Assembly (NCBI GenBank): GCA_029931535.1 | Contig: JAQPZY010001621.1 | Location: forward strand, 5,122,001-5,186,000 | Direction: 5' to 3' | Source of the DNA: Margaritifera margaritifera | Taxonomy: Eukaryota; Mollusca; Bivalvia; Unionida; Margaritiferidae | DNA: 64,000 bases | Shown: one piece after another, positions 1-10,673 of the stretch | Layout: each line of letters opens with the position of its first letter | Position numbering within the stretch: the stretch's first letter is position 1 | Made by a program: the position numbers and the translations under genes | The notes under the pieces: generated by a model | Told to the model about the DNA's origin: nothing | Seen by the model: only the letters and a program-made list of their open reading frames with translations | The model's database searches: none

Positions 1-647
1 TTTAGTCAGAACCTATCGCCGCCATGGTGTGTCTAATAAAACCGCTAGATTTGCCTCCCTTATTTTATTCTCTTGTAGATCATTTGCATGTATTGTTTAG
101 TCATGGTTCTGTCCTATTAGAACAACCCTACACATGAAAGAATTGTAAAGTATAGATAAATTATTCTTGTTCCCACGTCATTAATTGTTCTATTTACAGA
201 CTTATTCCAACTCGGACTTGTTTTATTTTATGCATAGAAATATTTATCTCCACACACACACACCTAACTGGTCATACAAAAAAATGAATTTAGTAGTTAC
301 ATGAAATAGAGGCGATGGTATCAATACAAGATAAGGAGTTGATGGTATTAAAACAGTATAGTAACTTATATAAGGAGGGACAGCCCCCCAAACAGGAAGG
401 AGAGAAACTATAAAAAAAAACGCAGAGCACGCACTCATAAAACAACAGTACCCTTTTTTTTTTTTTTGTGCCGAGAGAGAGAGAGAGAGAGAGAACTACA
501 ACATAACCAAGGAAGAAAGAACCCCAGATGAAGCGGAAGCAGAAATCAAGAAAAGAAGATACCGGAAACAGAAACAACAACAATAACAACAACAACAACA
601 ACAACAACAACAACTTTTACTGTTTTTTTTTTTTTTTTTTTTTCTTC
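1..647. other. Non-coding, microsatellite-rich stretch
   Basis: No gene is supported here. It holds a short CA run near 252-263, a poly-T run near 453-467, a GA run at 474-495, an (AAC)n tract near 575-613 and a poly-T tract at 619-643. Open frames over these tracts are low-complexity artefacts such as poly-Leu. Confidence 0.8.
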
Positions 648-1165
648 CTATAAAAGTAAATAATAACTCAAACGATATGATCTATATGAGCTGTCCATAC
701 ACGAAAACAACATATAGCACAACAAACAAACAAAAAATATAGCACAAACGCATAGCACACACTGGACAAAAAGAGTCCTTAGCAAAGACTCACTAAAAAG
801 GGGATACATGGAAAGGAAACCAGCCAAAAGGCGTTTTGCCTGAGGAGGGGAGTACGGACCATAAAGAAAATATAGACAAAGTAGGGGTAGAACAATTGGG
901 GACCATGGAATGGAACCCAATCAAGTAAACTCCACCAAAACAAAAGAACATCAAGAGAAACCCAAATCAAAAATATATTTAAATAAATTTTTTACAAAAT
1001 TCTATTTTTTTTTTAAATATCCACAACAACAGACCTTTGGGGGACACAGGCAGATATAAAAAAAAACCTTTCAAAACTTTAGAACCATGGGGGTCGCCTT
1101 GAAGGCTTTCTAGCTTTTATAGCGAGGTCAGAGAGGTGTCCACAAATAAAAACTTATATCACTAA
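648..1165 (+). repeat. Dispersed repeat family X, copy 1
   Basis: About 520 bp that resembles 2125-2650 in the same orientation. Shared blocks include AAAAGTAAATAATAACT, GGAAACCAGCC, CCTGAGGAGGGGAGTACG and GCAGATATAAAAAAAAA, in the same order and spacing. Both copies end near TCCACAAA, and copy 2 then runs into poly-A. A retroposed sequence is possible. The family is not identified. Confidence 0.75.
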
Positions 1166-2124
1166 AACTATGGTGAAGTGCTATAAAGGTCTAGAAGAAA
1201 ATTGAAAGTTTTTTTTTTTTTTTTCTCGGATATAGTAACGTATAATAAGCAGTTCTTGTCTATTTCATAACAAATAAAATAAAATAAATAAACAAATCTT
1301 AAATTTAGATGCAAAGGAGTCAGCACATTGGGATGCTGATTACTTAGAGGACCCAAGTATAACCACTGTGGGAGATGGGACCCAGTAGGACCTCCCACTA
1401 GGGGAGAGGTGCGTCGTAAAGGCGACCTGGGACCTATTCACTCACACGTTAGAAAGGCCAGCCTCACAAAGTTATTCACAAATGCATTTGGAATTTTCTA
1501 ATAAGAACAATCAAATAAAAATAGACAGGATATCATAACAACTGTTTACAAGAATTTCGCAGTGCTAACATAATCTTAATCAAACATATAGGAGCAAAAT
1601 GAAAAACATACATAAATACAGGGAAGGTTATGTGACTCAAAGTAGGATATGAGGACGAGTGACACCGAGGCTACATGGCTAACGCGGAGTAGTAAGGGTC
1701 ACATCAGAGTACCCGAAAAATGAGGCATAACCGAAATCAACATCACGAAACAAGAAAACAAGGGGAAACAATATCACATACTAACAACTGCGGAATTCTA
1801 TCCTGTCTATACGCAATACAGACACACAAACCAAAATGCCTTTATATATATATACACATAATTCTTCCTAGAAATGAAATTATTTTTTTGGGAAAACTTA
1901 AATATGATTTTTGAAACCATAGTATAAAGGAGACAGGGGGAGCACAAGTATAGCCTATGGACGGAGGGAAAGGCATCATATACAATAAATTTGCGGAAAA
2001 CATGCGCCTGAGGATACCTCCGACAAGGGCTAAAGAAAATGATGCGCCACCAGTCTCCAAATCCAAATCTCCATCAAGAGATTATATTTTTGGAACATGC
2101 TTTATAGATGTATTTTTCAAGATT
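1166..2124. other. Intergenic, no supported gene
   Basis: AT-rich sequence with a poly-T run near 1207-1223 and a TA run near 1842-1855. Short open frames on both strands have no recognisable domain and no coding-like composition. Confidence 0.7.
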
Positions 2125-2662
2125 CTACATAAAAGTAAATAATAACTATAATAAAATTTGGAAACTACAGCCAGTCCAAAACAATAATACAGGGGTTTAT
2201 AGCATACGATAACACATATATAGCAAATACACATATAGCACACATTGGACTTATAAAAGATCCCTGGCAAGGATCACTATAATAATATTATAACATGGCA
2301 AGGAAACCAGCCGCAAGGGTAATACCTGAGGAGGGGAGTACGAGCCATAGATTAAATTTCTTTAGGCCAAGTGTGGAACGAATTGGAACCTGGAAACGGG
2401 ATCCAAATCAAGAACGCCCATCTAAAAATATATACAAAGAGGAACCCTAGTCAAAAATGTAAAAATAAAATTTCTGTTCAAAATTCTTTTCGATTTTTTC
2501 AAAACCCATAACAGCAGACCTATGGGGGGTACACACAGATATAAAAAAAAACTTTTAAAACTACTTTCGGCACAAAAGGGGGACACGTTAAGGGCTTATA
2601 GCTTAACATAGCTAGAGGTCCAAGAGGGGTCCACAAAAAAAAAAAAAAAAAAAAAAAAAAAC
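2125..2662 (+). repeat. Dispersed repeat family X, copy 2, poly-A tail
   Basis: Second copy of the repeat at 648-1165, ending in an A-tract of about 27 nt at 2636-2661. The tail suggests an RNA-mediated copy, but no reverse transcriptase or RNA polymerase III box is visible. Confidence 0.75.
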
Positions 2663-3430
2663 AGTATAGGAAAATGAAAGTTCATTATAGTTGGTTGAAT
2701 ATAATCTAATACCGGCGTTATTCGCCCCATAATGATGTATATTACCTATTTTTTTTTTAGTTATAAATACAACATAACTGAAAAACATCAGCTATTAAAT
2801 CTATTTGCAAAGTAATGACTTGGTAAAGCTAGGCTTGGTAGGACTACACAATTTAAAAAAAATTTTTTTTTTTTAAATAGTCTACGATGAAAGTAATGAT
2901 GACAGGTCGCATCCATGATGGAGAGCAAAGGGTGTCCGGTTAGCACTGCAAGCGCTATGATGTGTTCTTTGTCTCGCCACCTACTGGAACAAATCCTGCA
3001 ACTCTCTGAACTGGCCGCCATTTTTGTGCCATGGAAAATTTGCGATCGCCTTAATTATTTAGCAGAATGGACTTTTTCTAATTATGGATACTATCTCTCA
3101 AAGCGGTAATTATATTTAAAAATACTCAATTTTACGGTTTGTGCAATTTATTTCCAAACTGGATGTATCATTTTCGATTAAAAAATAAAAAGAAAAAAAT
3201 AAACTCTAGTATTATCTCATCTTGTCCTACTATCATAAAAATGTAATTACTGTTTCTTTTCTCATTGACCTTGTGATAAGTTATCTGTCAGTTGTATAGG
3301 CTCTCTGTGCTGCCGCGGGTCAATACAACCAGACTTAGGCAATATGTCTTACCTTAGACCTATAACTAGGGCGATCCAAAAGTGCACGTTTGATAACAAA
3401 ATGGTATAAAGAACAATATAGACCCTTCTC
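2663..3430. other. Intergenic, no supported gene
   Basis: A 64-codon plus and a 77-codon minus frame overlap at 2788-3109. The minus frame begins MAASSESC but matches no family I know and runs into a poly-T tract. A first exon of an unseen gene cannot be excluded. Confidence 0.6.
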
Positions 3431-3505
3431 TACTGGCGCATTATGCGACGGCAGATTTGGGCCTCTGCTGTTCGCAGTTGTTGCGCATAATACACGGGTA
3501 ATGAT
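3431..3505 (+). repeat. Left bracket repeat of Polinton 1
   Basis: The 50 bp at 3431-3480 is the reverse complement of 19065-19114, ungapped, with about 40 of 50 positions identical. A second shorter version of the motif (TTGCGCATAATACACGGG) follows directly. The pair brackets the virus-like gene block and may be an element terminus or a MITE sitting on both sides. Confidence 0.6.
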
Positions 3506-3611
3506 TGATACTTTATTTAAATTTGTTATGGAAAGAATTAAAATATTTACTGAAAATATAAAAAAGTGATTCCCACATACATATCATTTTGAAAGACATA
3601 TCTGTCACACA

Positions 3612-3790
3612 AGTAGTAGTACATTAAAAGGTCGATTCTGGCTCACGCATAATTTTTACTATCAAACCATATTTGATTTCAAATCGCGATTGGGCGACCG
3701 ACGGTCGCCACAGTCACAATATGATTTCATATGGTTCGATAGTAAAAATTATGCGTGATCTATAATCTGGCCTTTTTATCTACTACTATG
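3612..3790. repeat. Long imperfect palindrome (hairpin)
   Basis: Arms of about 75 bp: CACGCATAATTTTTACTATC on the left faces GATAGTAAAAATTATGCGTG on the right. The outer flanks pair less well (GTAGTAGTACATTAAAAGG against CCTTTTTATCTACTACTA). The centre is a perfect 17 bp palindrome, GGCGACCGACGGTCGCC. It lies just outside the first ORF of the Polinton and could be a fold-back element or joined terminal repeats. Confidence 0.8.
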
Positions 3791-3858
3791 TATTGTTGCT
3801 AGTCCGATGATTTATCACTTGGTTCGTAATCTGGATCGTCTTCTGATCTGGCAGATGA

Positions 3859-4374
3859 TCAACTAGCATAAAATGAGGACTGCCTGTTGTCATCGCTGTC
3901 AACTTTTCTACCTAGTACAAGCTCCTTGGTGTTAGCAAGGAGAAACACATCGTCGTCATATGCAAATAGTGTAAACACAACCGTTCCGCTAACATTGTTG
4001 GACAACAGACGTAACATTCTCTCTGGTGATATCGTCTCGTCGTCTTTTATCACCTTTACCTTGCACTTATCGATAGTGAGTTTTGTGTATTTTTCCTTGT
4101 TTACTGGGTCATAGAAGTTTGAAACTTTATCGTCGATTATGTCAACAAGATGATCAAGTAGCTTGAAATAGGGGCTGCCATGCTTTCTTACCAGAGACAA
4201 CTTTATTCTGCTGCCACTTGCATTAAAATATGATCCTGTCTCTTCATCGCTGAACTCGACGGTGAGAGGCTTATCTTTGTAGATCAATGGGATTGTTTTG
4301 TTTTTTTCCCTTACCCCGACTGCAATAACCGAAGGGTCCTCGCTAAGTTCATGGACGAGTTTGAGTATGTCCAT
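3859..4374 (-). CDS. Polinton 1 hypothetical protein (171 aa)
   Basis: One of the few intact frames of the element: 171 codons starting MDILKLVHEL, acidic and lysine-rich, without signal peptide, membrane span or a motif I recognise. It is the outermost gene of the minus-strand block and is followed upstream by two more minus-strand genes. Codon use (many ATA, AAA and GAT codons) matches its neighbours. I infer it is an element gene because of its position between the terminal palindrome and clear Polinton genes. No function is proposed. Confidence 0.6.
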   Translation of the reverse strand: MDILKLVHELSEDPSVIAVGVREKNKTIPLIYKDKPLTVEFSDEETGSYFNASGSRIKLSLVRKHGSPYFKLLDHLVDIIDDKVSNFYDPVNKEKYTKLTIDKCKVKVIKDDETISPERMLRLLSNNVSGTVVFTLFAYDDDVFLLANTKELVLGRKVDSDDNRQSSFYAS

Positions 4375-4407
4375 TGCTATAATTTACTCATTATCTAAAT
4401 CCAAAAA

Positions 4408-4581
4408 TTATTTTTGATCGACATCATCTTCAATATCATTTGACAAAACTACGTCCTCCGGGATATCGCTAAACTCTTTGTACTTGCTGTGATACATTTC
4501 TTCATATCGGCCCAACTGTAGTGGGAGCAGATCGGTTAGAAAGTTGTCAATGATTTTAAATTCGTTTACAAATGCTTGCAT
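4408..4581 (-). CDS. Small acidic Polinton 1 ORF (57 aa)
   Basis: A 57-codon frame starting MQAFVNEF and ending in an acidic tail (DIEDDVDQK). It lies between two minus-strand element ORFs with short gaps of 33 and 87 bp, as expected of a compact viral cluster. No known domain. It may be a real small gene or the tail of a broken larger one. Confidence 0.4.
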   Translation of the reverse strand: MQAFVNEFKIIDNFLTDLLPLQLGRYEEMYHSKYKEFSDIPEDVVLSNDIEDDVDQK

Positions 4582-4668
4582 GTTGTAGGTTGTTCATCTG
4601 AGATATGACCTTATCTGATTTAGCAATTTACCATATGTTACAAGTGCTGTCTTGCAAGCTGATTTTTT

Positions 4669-7014
4669 TTATTCGAATCTAGGCTCGGTCTTTTTTCCTG
4701 CTACGCTGAGAGCAATACCAGCTCCAGAAACTATCAGCAGAAACGGGTTTAATGTTGCACCAGACGATGCTATGCCGCTGCTCGTCATAATGATCGGAGC
4801 ATATGATATGCAGCGAAGAATTCGTCCACAGTACCTGTAAGCTCTCTTTGCGCAGTAGAGTCTCTTGTGATAGTAGTTGTAGTACGCGATCAGCTCGTCA
4901 CGATCTGCTTTTGGAATTGTTCTCGAGATGTAGTTAAAACCAATAACTTGTTTTTTTGATTTCATTATATATTTACTATGGACTAAATTGTGTGTTCCAG
5001 CTGCAGCGTCAATAATAGCTCTAAAATCAGCATTATTTTTGTCGTTCAAAAATTCACGGTATTTTTCAAACCTCGGTGAGTCTTTGGTTAGCAGTAATCG
5101 CTCTTCCTCTTCGGTGTATGGAAACACGCTAGCATAGTTGAATGTTTTTGGTACTTCAGTAATATCATTGATCTAATCTCTAACAGCAGCTTCATGTTTA
5201 TCGATAAATTCTGTCGCAGACGAGGCGTAGATCTATCCCATAAGAAACCAAATCTTGCCTGTGTTATGTATGATGTTTATATAATATTGTGAATATTTTA
5301 GGAAATTATAAATGTTTCTTCACTTTAATATTTGCTTAAATCTTAATGTTATCAGGAAAAACATGTTTAACTAGTGTCCTTGAATTAGGTTGTTTTGATC
5401 AATATGTTTTCTCAATTTAAAGGTCAAGGTTGAATTTTTGTTTACAAGTAAAAATTCCATTAAGATGACTCATGTTCTAGAACATTCTGTCATGTGACCA
5501 ATCTTTATATATGCCATGTTTGGTGGACATTTATTCAGTTTTGACATTACCATCAGTCTTGTAAAGAGCTATTGCAGTTGTGAAAATTCATTCCAAATTC
5601 TAAGAGAGGAATTATTTTAAATATTCATTGGATTATAACAGTGCTCATAAACTTTTGGATTTTGGATTTTTAATTGACAATTTTGGAATTTATGTGAACT
5701 TATTCAGAGATTTTGGAATACTTCAATTTGACTTCAGCACCTCAAGATTTCTAGTACATCAGGACTTTGGAGACCATTAGCACATCTTAACATTCAAGGA
5801 CACAGCCGTGAATTCGTAACATTCTATATTTAGGACTTGTGATTAGAACAATCATTCTTATTGGATTATTAGGATTTCAAAACACATTACTGTAAGTGAC
5901 TTTTTGATTTTTCATTTTAATTATCTAGTAATAAATTGCTTGTTGATTTTTACTTGATTTGTTGGTTTCACTTTCTTTCTGTTACATTTTGTTTAGACCA
6001 TAGAGTCGTAACACCTGATAATCGTATAAGCATCTGCAAAATTTTCTACGGTATCGACCGTTGAGATTAGGTCGTTTAGCGTGATACCATATTTTTCTAC
6101 TATCAAATTACCAATTTTTGTGTAATTGATATCACGCACAAGCTTATCAAGATCTGACAAGTACCTACGTTTTGTTATTTTTTCAAGCTTTACTGGGTTA
6201 AACTCTGTTTCAAGCTCTCAGTCGATTGTTGTTTTAATTGTCTTTAGTTCGCTGATATCTTTTTATATTTTTTCTTATTCTTCTATTGTTGCTTTTGTTA
6301 TTGATCTTTCAATATCTTCTGCAGCTTCTAACGCAGAATAAAGCTCGGCTTCACTATAATCAAATCCATGCCCTCGTTCCTATTCTGCATATGCAGCAAG
6401 CGCAAAAAAAGATGTTGCTAATACCTCAACATCATGTGGCCAATCATGCACAAATCATTGTACCATAGCCCAAGATCCCTAAACAATTTTCTCTTTGAAA
6501 AATGATCTTTTAGCTCTTTGTTTTTGTTTGCAAAAAACTTTCGTTTGTCGGCATGCTCGTCTACGCAGTCAGCTTCTTTTTTGTGCTGGTCCATGTCCCA
6601 ATCGGTACCAAACCATCTTCGCCGAAGCAACTTTGATGGAGAAATTTCTTGTACTATTTCTTTATCAAGTTCTAATATGATACTATGGATCAGTCAGTCT
6701 AGTGTTTTTTCTGCATCTTTTTTGCCAAAAGCATTACAAAACTTTGTCATAATATCACATAGTTTTATTTGTTCAAGATGCTGATCTGCACGCATCGCTC
6801 TAACTGAGACATAGTTTCTTGCTGTTTCATCTTCTACAATAGCGTAGATATGTTTACCTTCCTTATAATTTGTGGCATCACGCCAATTTAGATCTTTTAA
6901 GTTGTAAATTGCATGAAGCTGCTGCTGGTTAGCTCCTGCAGACTGCTCAAGCTCATAATCTTTGTTGAAAACAACGTTGTAAAAATCTCTCCAAACCTCA
7001 ACTAGATCTGCCAT
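4669..7014 (-). pseudogene. Large coiled-coil Polinton 1 protein, broken and split by a solo LTR
   Basis: Reading right to left, an open block of 106 codons starts at 7014 (MADLVEVW). It ends in an in-frame stop at 6694-6696, and the same frame resumes at 6630-6418. A frame change near 6430 leads into a charged helical block (about 6360-6020, rich in E, K, I, L) with several in-frame stops. The 752 bp LTR at 5262-6013 then interrupts it, and the last 152 codons (5127-4669) follow after another stop and frame change. The final 45 residues are hydrophobic and Gly/Ser-rich and could be a membrane segment. Without the LTR the gene would be about 530 codons. Family unknown; a structural or membrane-associated virion protein is only a guess. 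Confidence 0.55.
5262..6013 (-). mobile_element. Solo LTR (752 bp) of the Gmr1-like element
   Basis: This stretch matches the LTRs at 28026-28777 and 33536-34287 in inverse orientation and has exactly the same 752 bp length. It runs from TGTTATGTATGATG to CATAGAGTCGTAACA and is flanked by the 4 bp repeat CCTG on both sides (5258-5261 and 6014-6017). No internal retroelement sequence remains, so it is a recombination-derived solo LTR. It interrupts the coiled-coil gene of Polinton 1, so it arrived after that element. Confidence 0.95.
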
Positions 7015-7028
7015 CTTATTATCTTTAG

Positions 7029-8267
7029 TTACATTGAATCATTTACCGTAAAGATCTGAAAACAACTTAATCCTGGATTTGGTCCCTCTCCGTTAACACA
7101 ATATAACCTAAAATACTTGTATTTGTTTACACTGGACGCAGGAACAAGTGTAAACTCTTGTACAGTTGACCCAACGTAAACATTTGATGCGCCGTACATC
7201 GTAGTAAATGTTATATTGTCGTTTGATCCTTCTAGCCGCCAGTTGTAACTTTTTTTAGAATTACTAAATCGACCCCGTAGCATAAACTTCCAGATTGCAA
7301 CAGCAGTTGGGCATTGTATCATAATCTAAAAATGTGTTGTCTGGCTGTTTGCTGCCCATTCGTTTGTGTTTAATGTTGATGTTAAATGATATGCAAAAGC
7401 GTTAAACGCAGCATAACCAGAATAAACTGACGACGCGCTAGAAACAAACCCTATTCTGTTTGTTGTGTTACCTGGTAGTGGAGGTATAAAACCAACGCTG
7501 TTTTTAACTCGCCTTACAACTCCTCCAGAAACAGAGTCAACATAAGCATTATTTGTCAGATCAGATCCAACTGTTGGGGTAGCATTACATGTTACTTTGT
7601 TTGCACCCATATTAAGCGATCCTGTCATAGTATCGCCAGCTTTTGATACAGAATAATCCTTGAGATACTTTACACTTACTGCATATGTTTGATCTGCAGG
7701 AACATCTTGATTTAGCCCGGTAATTACTTTACCACCCATATTAAGCGATCCTGTCATAGTATCACCAACTTTTGATACAGAATAATCCTTAAGATACTTT
7801 ACACTGACCGCATATGTCTGATCTGAGGGAATATCTTGGTTCAACACAGTAATTACTCTACCACCCATGTCGAGAGATCCCGTCATCGTTTTCCCAGCAC
7901 GCGGAACATATGTAGACATCGCTGTATCAAGCTGGCCATAGCTTAACGCGTCTGATAGATCGCCTGGCGGATATGATATTGATATCCCTGTTATCTTTCC
8001 ACCGTTTGTAAACCTTAAGGTGCCAGGCATGATGTCTCCGCTCTTACTCACTTTTAGGTTGTTTACTGTGTTTACTTGGTTGAGACTAGCATCTGTTGAC
8101 GGATTGCCGGCTGGAAACGGATACGTTGTCTCCAAATTAACAACTTTTTTCCGGCCATGTTGAGATCGCATGTCAAATATCGCCGTTCTTTCTGAGATAG
8201 TTGCTGAGGTAGGTTTTTTTCCGGTGCCATTACCACCGATTACCGTTCCAAACTTTGTACAACTCAT
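7029..8267 (-). pseudogene. Tail-fibre-like protein with discoidin-like C-terminus, one stop
   Basis: The likely start is the Met at 8267 (MSCTKFGTVIGG). It leaves a 25 bp gap to the divergent ATPase gene, whereas the longer frame from 8306 would overlap it. The middle holds repeats of about 45 residues built on G-D-T-M-T-G-S-L-N-M-G-G, then a spacer and YLKDYSVSK. This pattern is typical of phage tail-fibre repeats (Phage_fiber_2 type). An in-frame TAG at 7326-7328 interrupts the frame, which then continues to 7029. The last ~95 codons contain NWRLEGSND and a KYFRLY strand, as in F5/8C (discoidin) carbohydrate-binding folds. Inferred role: receptor or glycan attachment fibre of the virion. 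Confidence 0.7.
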
Positions 8268-8292
8268 TTGTATATCTCTGGGTAATATAAAA
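8268..8292. promoter_or_regulatory. Bidirectional intergenic gap between fibre-like and ATPase genes
   Basis: Only 25 bp separate the two divergent start codons. The gap is AT-rich and contains TAATATAAAA directly before the ATPase start, so both promoters must lie here or inside the neighbouring genes. Function is inferred from layout only. Confidence 0.4.
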
Positions 8293-8880
8293 ATGAGCAT
8301 CGTCAACTACGATACCGAAAATGTACTTAAGCAGCAGCATAATTACGATCTACTAAATTGCCACTACCTTATTGTTGGTAGAACAGGCTCTGGAAAAACG
8401 AATATGTTAACAAACATGCTCCTTAACAACTTTTTAAACTATGAGAGAGTCTATATCTAGACTATCAACCCACAACAGGATAAGTACGAGCTGATCAGAG
8501 ATTACAACGACAAGCTAAATGAGCTTGGAACTGATGATGACCTGTTTGTGATCGTAGAGCCAGATAACATACTACCAATATCTGAGCTAGACGCAAGCGA
8601 GCACAAGATAATTGTATTTGATGATATTCCTCTTGGAAAAAAGGAGGTGGATGTGATCAAATCATATTACTCGCTGTCTCGTAATAAGAGATGCAACACA
8701 ATTTGTCTCGCGCAGGGTTACTTTAATGTGGACAGGTTTATACGAAAGAACACAGGATGCTTTATTTTGTTTCCCGGGTTGGATAACACAGATGTTAGAA
8801 ACATAGCAGGTGAACAATGTGGAGATGTCAGCAAAGATAAAGTTGCCGAGTACTACCGCAGGGCAACAGCAACCCAGTAA
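8293..8880 (+). pseudogene. A32/FtsK-type genome-packaging ATPase, one in-frame stop
   Basis: A 195-codon frame starting MSIVNYDTEN. Walker A is GRTGSGKT (about residues 31-38) and Walker B is IIVFDD (about 114-119). A downstream CLAQGYFNVDRFIR region fits the sensor/arginine segment of Polinton and NCLDV A32-like ATPases. Family members of this size are normal in Polintons and pump DNA into the capsid. A single in-frame TAG at 8458-8460, just after the first beta strand (YERVYI), breaks it; the frame then stays open to TAA at 8878-8880. Next to the fibre and capsid genes, it identifies the block as a virion-forming Polinton. Confidence 0.88.
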
Positions 8881-8912
8881 AATTTCTTTTTTTTCTAACA
8901 TGTTAACATAAG

Positions 8913-9628
8913 ATGGACCTAAAAGAGCTTTTGAGCCAGTTGATTAAACAGCGAGCTAAGGTGAAAAAAGTAGTTGAGGAAGCCCGAGTTGGCAGGCAGG
9001 CGGAAGAGGAGCTTGCGTCTAGAGCGTTTAAGCCGATCACAGAAGCTGTGTTAGGAAAGCAGCCTGGCGTTTCCGGCGCGGATCCTGGTGATCTAGAAAA
9101 AATAAAAGAAAAGAGTTTGCTGGGCATTTTAGAAGAAAAACAGGAAAAGGTTATCAAGGCCGTCGACGATAGAAAAGTTCGAGAAAAAAATAGCATAAGA
9201 TCAATGATGCCCTTGCTACAGTTTTTAGAGATATAGAAGGTGAAGAATATGATAAATTTGAGGAAAACTATTTAGGAGGTTATGGCGATCTTAATGATTT
9301 AAAAAATGGAACCCCGTGGAGGTTGATGGAGGTTGATGGCATTAAAAAAGAAATGGTCGGTATTTCTAGGAAAGGAAGTGACGCGTTAAAATAAATTTAT
9401 CAATCAGAAAGTTTAGATGATGTTGACAAATATTTTTCTCAAATCAGAGATGGGATTATCGCGGGTCTTCATTTTAAAACTATAGAACATGTTATTGGCA
9501 TGGATAAGCCCTTTTCAAAAGGATGGAGCTACCAGCGCTTAGTAAAATTAAAAAACGGAAGTCGTAAAAAGGCTAACCCAACAACACTTGGATTTGGAAT
9601 CAAAATCTTTAACAACCAAGCTGAATAA
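8913..9628 (+). pseudogene. Helical Polinton 1 protein, frameshifted
   Basis: Starts 32 bp after the ATPase with MDLKELLSQL. The first 107 codons are strongly charged (many K, E, R) and predicted helical. After the stop at 9234-9236 the coding signal continues in another frame (GEEYDKFEENYLGGYGDL, then a Gly/Lys segment with LKNGSRKKANP) to about 9625, with one further stop near 9391. An ORF with a charged helical half followed by a YxGGYG-type segment is common next to the ATPase of Polintons, but I cannot name a function. Confidence 0.5.
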
Positions 9629-9639
9629 TCGATCGATGA

Positions 9640-9780
9640 ATGCTGTTGATATCATCAAAAGAGGCAGGAAACACAGGCCTGGAGATAGACAACGAGATCG
9701 TTGAGATACTAGATCACCTGAGAACCAACGGCAGTTTGTCCGCCGATGAGTACGCAGTTCTTCACAACGATTTAATATAA
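9640..9780 (+). CDS. Small Polinton 1 ORF (46 aa)
   Basis: An intact 46-codon frame starting MLLISSKEAG, with an amphipathic helix (EIVEILDHLRTNG) and the ending YAVLHNDLI. It sits between the helical protein and the penton-like gene, with 16 bp to the next start. It is too short for domain assignment; kept because its position and composition fit the cluster. Confidence 0.4.
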   Translation: MLLISSKEAGNTGLEIDNEIVEILDHLRTNGSLSADEYAVLHNDLI

Positions 9781-9796
9781 CCAAATAAATACTGTG

Positions 9797-10614
9797 ATGG
9801 CGAGTGCAACTCTTCTTCTCGATTATACTCAAATTAATGAAAACAGCGGCGTAGATTATTCTATTATATACAACCCACCAATCGAGTTTGGTCCAAAGCA
9901 ACAATATTAGATCGGGTTAATAACAACCCACCAATCGAGCTTGATCCAAAGCAACAATATGAGATCGGGTTAATAACAGCAACGATGTGGTCGTCAATAT
10001 TTAATGTAAAGACTGGCATCAACGACGACTTTACTTACTCGTCTGGTGCTTGGTCATCAGTCAAAATACCAGCTGGAGCTTATAATGTCCCAGATCTAAA
10101 CGACGCCATAAAGTACTGGCTGGCAAACCAAGGTGTTAACTCTGGTAATTTTGCTGTCGAACCAAATTATAGCACGCTAAAAGCAAGGATGATACAAAAA
10201 AAATAATCTTCTTGTTGATTTTTCAACAGCAACTTCAATAGGCTCGCTGCTAGGTTTTAGGAAGCAACAGTACGGCTCAACCACAGCTGCAACTATTGTA
10301 TACGATGGAGAGGCTGCTGTTAATATCACAGATGTCAGCACGATCTTGATCAAATTGTCGATTGCACAGGGATCATATTCGTCTAACGGATCACATGGTC
10401 AAACAATTTACTCGTTTAGTTCAAACCTGGAACAGGGATCTCTGCTGCAAATTCAACCGAGGCAGATTATTTATTACCCGCTGAACGTTGAAACACAAAT
10501 ACCGAGTATAAGGACGACACTAACTAATAACATTCTGGTCGACAAATTGATCTAAACAACGAGCAAGTGACATACTATCTGCATCTCAGGCCAACATCAT
10601 CTGCTGACTACTAG
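9797..10614 (+). pseudogene. Penton-like minor capsid protein, broken, with internal duplication
   Basis: Starts MASATLLLDY. The C-terminal half carries the pattern of Polinton/adintovirus penton (single jelly-roll) proteins: VNITDVSTILIKLSIAQGSY, then a QTIYSFSSN strand, QIQPRQIIYYPLN, and the last strand EQVTYYLHLRP ending at TAG 10612-10614. Defects: a stop near 9908, a tandem duplication of about 53 bp at 9870-9976 (NPPIE...KQQY twice), a frame change near 10200 and another near 10535. About 250 codons in total, normal for the family. Role: fivefold vertex of the capsid. Confidence 0.7.
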
Positions 10615-10673
10615 TAAGTTAGTCTAATCAGTTGTTATAACCATTAAGCAAAATATAGTTTTATCAGAAAAAG

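Noticed and set aside
290..613. 107-codon Leu-rich minus frame
   Set aside because: Poly-Leu from an (AAC)n microsatellite; not a signal peptide or gene.
2788..3021. Zinc-finger-like first exon (SCRICSSR)
   Set aside because: Only one CxxC pair, no continuation, and the frame enters a poly-T tract.
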